The notes under the pieces are model-generated. The model was not told where the DNA came from. It did not search any database and worked only from the letters and a program-made list of their open reading frames with translations. A program made the position numbers and the translations under genes. Shown in pieces: positions 6,621-13,173 of a DNA stretch of 13,173 bases (positions are counted from its first letter, which is position 1; each line of letters opens with the position of its first letter). The stretch is from the NCBI GenBank assembly GCA_003104895.1, contig PQAG01000224.1, forward strand, positions 1,093-14,265, given 5' to 3'. This DNA is from Nitrosomonadales bacterium (GTDB lineage Bacteria; Pseudomonadota; Gammaproteobacteria; Burkholderiales; Sulfuricellaceae).

Positions 6621-8234
6621 ATGTCTGCAAATATCAAGGACTGGAACGTGGAGGACAACACGTTCTGGGAATCCACTGGCAAGAAAATTGCCAACCGCAA
6701 TCTGTGGATTTCCATCCCCAGTCTGCTGCTTGGTTTCGCCATCTGGCTGATGTGGGGCATCGTGACAGTGCAGATGCTCAACCTTGGCTTTCCATTCAGC
6801 AAGGATGAACTGTTCACCCTGACCGCAATTGCAGGCCTGTCTGGCGCAACCCTGCGCATCCCATCCTCCTTCTTCATCCGCATTGCAGGCGGGCGCAATA
6901 CCATCTTCCTGACCACCGCGCTGCTGATGATTCCCGCCTTCGGCGCAGGTATTGCGCTGCAAAGCAAGGAGACTCCGCTGTGGGTGTTCCAGTTGCTGGC
7001 GCTGCTGTCCGGTATCGGCGGCGGCAATTTCGCTTGCTCGATGTCCAATATCAGCACCTTCTTCCCCAAGCGCCTGCAAGGCACAGCGCTTGGCCTCAAC
7101 GCCGGCCTGGGTAATTTCGGCGTGACCACCATGCAGATCCTGATTCCCCTGGTGATGACTGCCGGCATTTTTGGCGCCATGGCGGGCGGCTCGATGGAAC
7201 TGATGAAGGATAGCGGCTGGATCCTCGGCAAGATTCTCGCCGGCACGCCCACTTTCGTCCAGAACGCCGGTTTCGTGTGGATGGTCGCGCTGATCCCGCT
7301 GGCTGTCCTGGGCTTCTTCGGCATGAACAACCTGATACCGATTTCGCCCAACATCGGCACGACGATTTCAGCCTTCATCAAGATTCTCTGGCTGTATGGC
7401 CTGGCTTTCGTGACCGCCGGCGTGGGACTGTATTTTTACCTGCCTGCTCCTACCGGCCTGGGCATGCTGAACATGTGGGTGGCTCTGCCGCTGATCATGG
7501 TGGGCACCCTGTTCGTGATGAAGCTCGCGGCTTTCGGCGAAATGAAGGCCAACATCGAGAAGCAGTTCGCCATTTTCAAGAACAAGCACACCTGGTCCCT
7601 GACCGTGCTTTATGTGCTGACCTTCGGATCGTTCATCGGTTTTTCCATGGCTCTGCCTCTGTCCATCACCGTAATTTTTGGTTTCCAGCACGTGATTGAC
7701 CCTGCAACCGGCCTGATGACGCATACGCTCAAGAACCCCAATGCCCCCTCTGCTCTGACCTATGCCTGGATCGGCCCCTTCGTCGGCGCGCTGGTTCGTC
7801 CGATCGGTGGCTGGATTTCCGACAAGGTAGGCGGTTCCATCGTGACCCAGCTGATCTCGGCGGTGATGGTGGTGGCATCCGCTGCTGCAGGGTATGTGAT
7901 GTTCCTGGCTTACAACTCGGCAACGCCTGAACAGTACTTCACCATTTTCCTGGTGATCTTCGTGGCGCTGTTTGCCGCATCTGGAATCGGCAACGGTTCC
8001 ACTTTCCGCTCCGTGGGCGTGATTTTCGACCGCGTGCAGGCTGGCCCGGTGCTGGGTTGGACCTCTGCCGTGGCTGCCTACGGTTCCTTTATCGCGCCGG
8101 TGGTGATTGGAGAGCAGATCAAGGCCGGCACGCCGCAAAACGCGATGTATGGTTTTGCGGTTTTCTACGCGCTGTGCCTCGTTTTGAACTGGTGGTTTTA
8201 CCTGCGTAGTGGTTCCGAGATCAAAAATCCGTAA
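6621..8234 (+). CDS. narK2: NarK2-type nitrate/nitrite antiporter (major facilitator superfamily) with two extra membrane segments
   Basis: This 537-residue inner-membrane transporter resembles E. coli NarK: LSGATLRIPSSFFIRIAGGR with Arg79, the Gly-rich SGIGGGNFACSMSNISTFFP, GLNAGLGNFGVT, and in the second half GPFVGALVRPIGGWISDKVGG with Arg393. Arg79 and Arg393 match the two anion-binding arginines of NarK. The family role is exchange of external nitrate for cytoplasmic nitrite. E. coli NarK has 463 residues. Most of the excess here is a block at about 238-312, between TM6 and TM7, that contains two further hydrophobic stretches (about 254-274 and 283-303), suggesting 14 rather than 12 segments. 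The first-half loop lacks the acidic residue of the usual MFS motif, as in other NarK2 proteins. It follows narK1 by 36 bp and precedes narG by 40 bp, consistent with one transcript. Confidence 0.9.
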   Translation: MSANIKDWNVEDNTFWESTGKKIANRNLWISIPSLLLGFAIWLMWGIVTVQMLNLGFPFSKDELFTLTAIAGLSGATLRIPSSFFIRIAGGRNTIFLTTALLMIPAFGAGIALQSKETPLWVFQLLALLSGIGGGNFACSMSNISTFFPKRLQGTALGLNAGLGNFGVTTMQILIPLVMTAGIFGAMAGGSMELMKDSGWILGKILAGTPTFVQNAGFVWMVALIPLAVLGFFGMNNLIPISPNIGTTISAFIKILWLYGLAFVTAGVGLYFYLPAPTGLGMLNMWVALPLIMVGTLFVMKLAAFGEMKANIEKQFAIFKNKHTWSLTVLYVLTFGSFIGFSMALPLSITVIFGFQHVIDPATGLMTHTLKNPNAPSALTYAWIGPFVGALVRPIGGWISDKVGGSIVTQLISAVMVVASAAAGYVMFLAYNSATPEQYFTIFLVIFVALFAASGIGNGSTFRSVGVIFDRVQAGPVLGWTSAVAAYGSFIAPVVIGEQIKAGTPQNAMYGFAVFYALCLVLNWWFYLRSGSEIKNP

Positions 8235-8274
8235 CCCGGGAATGTTTGAAAAAATTTAACAGGAGCAAAAAAAC

Positions 8275-11200
8275 ATGAGTCACTTTCTCGACCGTCTAAA
8301 GTTTTTTGAAAAAAACAAGGAGACCTTCTCCAACAACCACGGTGTTGTTACCAATGAAGATCGCCAGTGGGAAGATGCGTACCGCAATCGCTGGCAGCAT
8401 GACAAGATCGTGCGTTCCACCCATGGCGTGAACTGTACCGGCGGTTGTTCGTGGAAGATTTTCGTCAAGAACGGCCTGGTGGCATTCGAAATGCAGCAGA
8501 CCGACTATCCGCGTACCCGTGAGGACTTGCCTGACCACGAGCCGCGCGGCTGCCAGCGTGGCGCGTCTTTTTCCTGGTATCTGTACAGCCCGCAGCGCAT
8601 CAAGTACCCGCTGATCCGCGGCCGCCTGCTCGACCTGTACCGCGCCGAACGCAAGTCCGGCAAGGATCCGGTGGAAGCCTGGTCCGCGATTCAGGCGGAC
8701 GAAAAGAAGCGCAAGCAATACACCGCCGTGCGCGGCCTGGGCGGTTTCGTGCGCGCCAACTGGGAAGAAGTGAAAGAAATCGTCGCTGCCGCCAACGTTT
8801 ACACCATCAAGAAGTATGGTCCTGACCGCATTTTCGGCTTCTCGCCAATCCCTGCGATGTCGCAGATTTCCTATGCTTCCGGTGCACGCTACCTGTCCCT
8901 GATCGGCGGCGCATGCGGTTCCTTCTATGACTGGTACTGCGATCTGCCGGCAGCTTCCCCGCAAACCTGGGGCGAACAGACCGACGTGCCGGAATCGGCT
9001 GACTGGTACAACTCGACCTATATCATTGTCTGCGGCTCCAGCTTGCCGACGACGCGTACGCCGGATGCCCACTTCGTTTCCGAAGTGCGTTACAAGGGCG
9101 CGAAAGTCATTTCGATGGCGCCCGACTATGCCGAGTTCTGCAAGGCCTCCGACCTGTGGATGCCGGTCAATCCCGGCACCGATACCGCAGCCTTCCTGGC
9201 AATGGGCCACGTGGCGCTGAAAGAGTTCTACATCGACAAGCAGGACCCGTACTTCGCGGAGTACGCCCGCAAGTACACCGACCTGCCGATCCAGGTGATG
9301 CTGCGCAAGCATGGCGACGGCTATGTATCCGACCGCTGCCTGCGCGCTTCCGACTTTGCCAACAACCTGGGCGAAACCAATAATCCAGACTGGAAAACCA
9401 TCGTTTTCGATGAAAAGAGCAAGTCTTTTGTTGCTCCAAACGGCTCGATCGGCTTCCGCTGGGGCGAGGAAGGCAAATGGAATCTGCTGCCCAAGAATGC
9501 GGCCAACCAGCAGGAAATCCTGGCTGAGCTGTCCTGCGCCGGCAGCAAGGACGAGGTGGTTTCGGTCGGCTTCCCGCACTTTGAGCCCGGAGAAGGTGAT
9601 TTGCTGTACCGCAACGTGCCGGCCCGCAAGCTGAAGCTGGCCAGCGGCGAAGAAGTCTACGTGACCTCCGTGTTCGACATGCAGATTGCCCAGTACGGTA
9701 TCGACCGCGGCCTGGGCGGCGCCAACGTGGCCAAGAGCTACAAGGATGCGAATGTCGCCTACACCCCGGCATGGGCGGAAAAAGTCACCGGCGTCAAGGC
9801 CGCCGACCTCGAGCGCACCGGCCGCGAGTTCGCCTACAACGCCTCCAAGACCAAGGGCAAGTCCATGGTGATCATGGGCGCCGCGATCAACCACTGGTAC
9901 CACAACGACATGATGTACCGCGGTGTGATGAACCTGCTGCATATCTGCGGTTGCGTGGGCCAATCCGGCGGCGGCTGGGCGCACTATGTGGGCCAGGAAA
10001 AGCTGCGTCCGCAGGCTGGCTGGGCTCCGATCGCTTTTGCGCTCGACTGGCAGCGTCCACCGCGTCACATGAACTCCACCTCCTATTGGTATTTCCACAC
10101 CGACCAGTGGCGTTATGAAACTCTGCGTGGCGACGATCTCACTTCTCCCGCCGGTAAGGGCAAGTACAAGGGTTATTCGCTGGCCGACTACAATGTTGCC
10201 GCAGTCCGCATGGGCTGGCTGCCTTCGGCCCCGCACTGGAACGCCAACCCGCTCGACCTGGTTTCCGATGCCGAAAAAGCGGGTGCTACAGATGAGGCCG
10301 GCGTTGCCAAACACGTTATCGGCAAACTCAAGGACGGCTCGCTGGATGTGGCTTTCGCCGACCCGGACAATCCGGTCAACTGGCCACGCAACCTGTTCGT
10401 GTGGCGCGCCAACCTGATCGGTACTTCCGCCAAGGGGCATGAGTACTTCCTCAAGCATCTGCTCGGCGCCCAGAATGGCGTTCTGCAGGAATCCGGCGAC
10501 GGACGCGAGAACAAGCTGGTCAAGTGGCACGAAGAAGCGCCAATCGGCAAGCTGGACCTGATGGTGGACATCAACTTCCGCCTGAATTCCACTGGCGCCT
10601 ACTCCGACATCATTCTGCCTACCGCGACCTGGTACGAGAAGAACGATCTCAATACTACCGACATGCACCCGTTCATGCACCCGCTGTCCGAGGCGGTGTC
10701 TCCGGGTTGGCAGTCCATGTCCGACTGGCAGATCTTCAAGAATATCGCCAAGACCTTCTCGACGCTGGCTGAAAAACATCTCGGCACGCGCAAGGACCTC
10801 ATTGCCCTGCCGATGCAGCACGATTCGGCGTTCGAACTGGCGCAACCCTTTGGCGAAGTGAAGGACTGGAAGAAGGGCGAATGCGACCCGATCCCGGGCA
10901 AGACCATGCCTCTGCTCAAGGTGGTCGAGCGCAACTACGCCGACATCTACAAGAAATATATCGCCATCGGACCGCTGATGGTCAAGCTGGGTAACAACGT
11001 CAAGGGCATCGACTGGAATACCGAGGAAGAGTACGAACAGCTCAAGGTGATGAACGGCGCGGTTAAAGAGCCGGGCGTATCCCAGGGCATGCCTTCTCTG
11101 GAAGAAGACATCTATGTTTGCGATTCGGTGATGCGCATGGCGCCTGAAACCTGCGGTGAAGTCGCGCACAAATCGTGGTCCGCGCTTTCCAAGAAGACCG

Positions 11201-12030
11201 GTATCGACCATCACCACCTGTACTCTGCCCGTCACGAGGACAAAATCACTTTCCGCGACATCCAGGTGCAGCCGCGCAAGATCATCACCGCGCCGACCTG
11301 GTCAGGGATCGAATCCGAGACGGTGTCCTATACGGCTGGCTACACTAACATTCACGAGCATATCCCGTTCCGCACATTGACCGGGCGCGCTCATTTTTAC
11401 CAGGATCACGAATGGTTCCTGGACTTTGGCGAGGGTTTCTGTACGCATAAACCGCCACAGGATATGAAATCCTTCGGCAAACTTTCGCCGAAACTCACGG
11501 AAGGCAAGCATGTCAAGCTGAAGTGGATCACACCGCACTCCAAGTGGGGCATTCACTCGAGCTACCAGGACAACCTGCGCATGCTGACCCTGTTCCGTGG
11601 CGGCCCATATGTGTGGATTTCCGAGAATGATGCCAAGGTGGCCGGGATCGAGGACAACGACTGGGTAGAAGCAGTCAACGCCAACGGTTCGACCATGGCG
11701 CGTGCGGTAGTCTCGCAGCGCGTGTCACGCGGCATGGCGCTGATGTACCACGCCCAGGAGAAGATCGTGAACGTGCCGGGTTCCAATACCACTGGCAAGC
11801 GCGGCGGTATTCTCAATTCGGTGACCCGCGTCGTCATCAAGCCAACCAATATGGTGGGCGGATATGTGCAGCTGGCCTACAGCTTCAACTATTACGGCAC
11901 GGTGGGTTGCAACCGCGATACCGAGGTGATCGTGCGCAAGGTAGCCGACAAGGACATCGACTGGCTCGAACGGCCGCTTACTCCGGAGCGCGAAGCCCAA
12001 CTCAACCCGCCCGGAATCGGCAAGCGCTGA
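8275..12030 (+). CDS. narG: Respiratory nitrate reductase, alpha (molybdenum) subunit NarG
   Basis: This 1251-residue catalytic subunit reduces nitrate to nitrite on the cytoplasmic face of the membrane with electrons passed from quinol through NarI and NarH. E. coli NarG has 1247 residues and aligns nearly collinearly over the N-terminal third. The FS0 [4Fe-4S] ligands are His50, Cys54, Cys58 and Cys93 (HGVNCTGGC, then EPRGCQRGAS). The molybdenum ligand is Asp223 in WYCDLPAASPQTWGEQTD, equivalent to E. coli Asp222. Other family blocks are intact: GCVGQSGGGWAHYVGQEKLR, LPTATWYEK, the TPHSKWGIHSSY region and YHAQEKIVNVPG near the C-terminus. The N-terminus has the basic SHFLDRLKFF stretch seen in cytoplasmic NarG as a remnant Tat motif, with no cleavable signal. 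AGGAG at 8261-8265 lies nine nucleotides before the ATG. No frameshift or missing ligand is seen, so the enzyme should be functional. Confidence 0.98.
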   Translation: MSHFLDRLKFFEKNKETFSNNHGVVTNEDRQWEDAYRNRWQHDKIVRSTHGVNCTGGCSWKIFVKNGLVAFEMQQTDYPRTREDLPDHEPRGCQRGASFSWYLYSPQRIKYPLIRGRLLDLYRAERKSGKDPVEAWSAIQADEKKRKQYTAVRGLGGFVRANWEEVKEIVAAANVYTIKKYGPDRIFGFSPIPAMSQISYASGARYLSLIGGACGSFYDWYCDLPAASPQTWGEQTDVPESADWYNSTYIIVCGSSLPTTRTPDAHFVSEVRYKGAKVISMAPDYAEFCKASDLWMPVNPGTDTAAFLAMGHVALKEFYIDKQDPYFAEYARKYTDLPIQVMLRKHGDGYVSDRCLRASDFANNLGETNNPDWKTIVFDEKSKSFVAPNGSIGFRWGEEGKWNLLPKNAANQQEILAELSCAGSKDEVVSVGFPHFEPGEGDLLYRNVPARKLKLASGEEVYVTSVFDMQIAQYGIDRGLGGANVAKSYKDANVAYTPAWAEKVTGVKAADLERTGREFAYNASKTKGKSMVIMGAAINHWYHNDMMYRGVMNLLHICGCVGQSGGGWAHYVGQEKLRPQAGWAPIAFALDWQRPPRHMNSTSYWYFHTDQWRYETLRGDDLTSPAGKGKYKGYSLADYNVAAVRMGWLPSAPHWNANPLDLVSDAEKAGATDEAGVAKHVIGKLKDGSLDVAFADPDNPVNWPRNLFVWRANLIGTSAKGHEYFLKHLLGAQNGVLQESGDGRENKLVKWHEEAPIGKLDLMVDINFRLNSTGAYSDIILPTATWYEKNDLNTTDMHPFMHPLSEAVSPGWQSMSDWQIFKNIAKTFSTLAEKHLGTRKDLIALPMQHDSAFELAQPFGEVKDWKKGECDPIPGKTMPLLKVVERNYADIYKKYIAIGPLMVKLGNNVKGIDWNTEEEYEQLKVMNGAVKEPGVSQGMPSLEEDIYVCDSVMRMAPETCGEVAHKSWSALSKKTGIDHHHLYSARHEDKITFRDIQVQPRKIITAPTWSGIESETVSYTAGYTNIHEHIPFRTLTGRAHFYQDHEWFLDFGEGFCTHKPPQDMKSFGKLSPKLTEGKHVKLKWITPHSKWGIHSSYQDNLRMLTLFRGGPYVWISENDAKVAGIEDNDWVEAVNANGSTMARAVVSQRVSRGMALMYHAQEKIVNVPGSNTTGKRGGILNSVTRVVIKPTNMVGGYVQLAYSFNYYGTVGCNRDTEVIVRKVADKDIDWLERPLTPEREAQLNPPGIGKR

Positions 12031-12064
12031 TCGTCACGTGAACAGGATAATTTAGGAGAAATTC

Positions 12065-13173
12065 ATGAAAGTACGTGCACAATTCGCATTTGTCTTCAAC
12101 CTGGACAAATGTATCGGTTGCCACACCTGCTCGGTGACGTGCAAGAACACCTGGACCAACCGCAAGGGTGTGGAATATGTCTGGTTCAACAACGTCGAGT
12201 CCAAGCCGGGCATCGGCTATCCCAAGCAGTGGGAAAACCAGGAGAAATGGAAAGGTGGCTGGACGCTGAACAACGGCAAGCTGGAGCTCAGGTCCGGCGG
12301 CCGGGCTTCCAAGCTGCTGAATATTTTCGCCAACCCGGATCTGCCGCAGATCGACGACTACTACGAGCCGTTTACCTATAACTACGCTCGTCTGCAGAAT
12401 GCCCCCTTGTCCGAGGCGGCGCCCACCGCACGCCCGTTGTCGATGATCACTGGCGACCCCATCGAAAAAATCACCTGGGGCCCGAACTGGGAAGACGATC
12501 TGGCCGGAGAATTCGCCAAACGCAGCATGGACAAGAATCTGGACAACATCCAGAAGGATATGCTTGGCCAGTTCGAGAATACCTTCAACCTGTATTTGCC
12601 GCGCATCTGCAACCACTGCCTGAACCCGGCCTGTGTTGCGGCTTGCCCGTCCGGCTCGCTTTACAAGCGCGAAGAGGATGGCATCGTGCTGGTCGATCAG
12701 GACAAGTGCCGCGGCTGGCGCTTCTGCATGAGCGCATGCCCCTACAAGAAGGTTTACTATAACTGGGAATCCGGCAAGGCAGAGAAGTGTATCGCCTGCT
12801 ACCCGCGCGTCGAATCCGGCATGCCTACGGTGTGCTCGGAATCCTGCGTCGGCCGTATCCGTTACAACGGCATCATGCTGTATGATGCCGACCGCATCGA
12901 AGAGCTGGCGAGCACGCAGAATGCACAGGATCTGTATGAAGCTCAGTGCAACATTTTCCTCGATCCCAACGATCCGAAAGTGATTGCCGCTGCCCGTGCC
13001 GAAGGCATCAATGAAGACTGGATCATCGCGGCGCAGAAGTCGCCGATCTACAAAATGGCCATCGACTGGAAAATCGCTTTCCCGATGCACCCAGAGTTCC
13101 GCACCCTGCCGATGGTCTGGTATGTACCGCCGCTCTCCCCGGTGCAGTCGCAGATTGACCAGGGCAACCTGCC
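12065..13173 (+). CDS. narH: Respiratory nitrate reductase, beta (iron-sulfur) subunit NarH (3'-truncated by the window edge)
   Basis: The frame is open from the ATG at 12065 to the window end, giving 369 complete codons of a protein that is usually about 510 residues. NarH carries electrons from the NarI haems to NarG. The first ferredoxin-like motif is CIGCHTCSVTC (Cys16, 19, 22, 26). The second is CNHCLNPACVAAC (Cys182, 185, 190, 194). The third, CRGWRFCMSAC (Cys215, 221, 225), has Trp218 where a cysteine would be, the hallmark of the [3Fe-4S] centre in NarH. The fourth uses Cys242, Cys245, Cys257 and Cys261. All four sets agree with E. coli NarH, with a two-residue offset after the first. 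AGGAG at 12054-12058 stands six nucleotides before the ATG, and the gap from narG is 34 bp. narJ and narI are expected next but are outside the window. Confidence 0.97.
   Translation, partial: MKVRAQFAFVFNLDKCIGCHTCSVTCKNTWTNRKGVEYVWFNNVESKPGIGYPKQWENQEKWKGGWTLNNGKLELRSGGRASKLLNIFANPDLPQIDDYYEPFTYNYARLQNAPLSEAAPTARPLSMITGDPIEKITWGPNWEDDLAGEFAKRSMDKNLDNIQKDMLGQFENTFNLYLPRICNHCLNPACVAACPSGSLYKREEDGIVLVDQDKCRGWRFCMSACPYKKVYYNWESGKAEKCIACYPRVESGMPTVCSESCVGRIRYNGIMLYDADRIEELASTQNAQDLYEAQCNIFLDPNDPKVIAAARAEGINEDWIIAAQKSPIYKMAIDWKIAFPMHPEFRTLPMVWYVPPLSPVQSQIDQGNL

Noticed and set aside
8296..11235. A 979-codon open frame on the minus strand across narG
   Set aside because: It lies antisense to intact, highly conserved NarG codons. 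Its translation is rich in His, Arg and Val with no recognisable motif, as expected from reading GC-rich codons backwards.
12034..12041. TCACGTGA palindrome between narG and narH
   Set aside because: An 8-bp palindrome in a 34-bp intra-operon gap is easily due to chance, and there is no room for a separate promoter.
12002..13090. A 362-codon open frame on the minus strand across narH
   Set aside because: The + strand frame carries all four NarH cysteine motifs in register, so the minus-strand frame is a by-product.
1..13173. Search for mobile elements, CRISPR repeats, tRNA genes or signs of recent transfer
   Set aside because: No terminal inverted repeats, transposase, integrase, spaced short repeats or tRNA-like cloverleaf were seen, and base and codon use look even across all genes.

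Overview
The window reads as chromosomal DNA of a nitrate-respiring proteobacterium, most likely a betaproteobacterium. That placement is an inference from family resemblance: a dihydrolipoamide dehydrogenase with a fused N-terminal lipoyl domain, a NarX/NarL pair, and tandem NarK1/NarK2 transporters in front of narGH. Base composition is moderately GC-rich and looks even throughout. I see no insertion sequence, tRNA, rRNA, CRISPR array or phage gene. Every gene I can support lies on the + strand, and the genes are tightly packed.

Layout. Positions 1-558 hold the C-terminal signalling part of a chemoreceptor whose sensor half lies upstream of the window. Positions 598-2331 encode the lipoyl-fused dihydrolipoamide dehydrogenase. 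A 117-bp gap with a GC-rich hairpin and a nested palindrome precedes narX (2449-4380), which overlaps narL (4377-5039) by four bases. A 282-bp non-coding stretch follows; it holds overlapping inverted repeats and a spaced 8-bp direct repeat, and probably contains the promoter of the next operon. Then come narK1 (5322-6584), narK2 (6621-8234), narG (8275-12030) and the first 369 codons of narH (12065 to the window end). narJ and narI would be expected just downstream.

How the genes fit together. NarX should sense periplasmic nitrate/nitrite through its P-box and phosphorylate NarL, which probably controls the narK1K2GH transcript. NarK1 (proton-coupled type) and NarK2 (nitrate/nitrite exchange type) would bring nitrate to the cytoplasmic active site and export nitrite. 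NarG (molybdenum and FS0) and NarH (three [4Fe-4S] plus one [3Fe-4S] cluster) form the catalytic and electron-transfer subunits of the respiratory nitrate reductase. The chemoreceptor and the dehydrogenase at the left end have no proven link to nitrate.

The core is a known system. The points most worth checking are the cysteine cluster in the central module of NarX, the mutually exclusive hairpins and spaced repeats before narK1, the palindrome just before narX, the two extra membrane segments in NarK2, and the position of the lipoyl-dehydrogenase gene outside a visible dehydrogenase operon. I found no convincing evidence of a wholly undescribed system.
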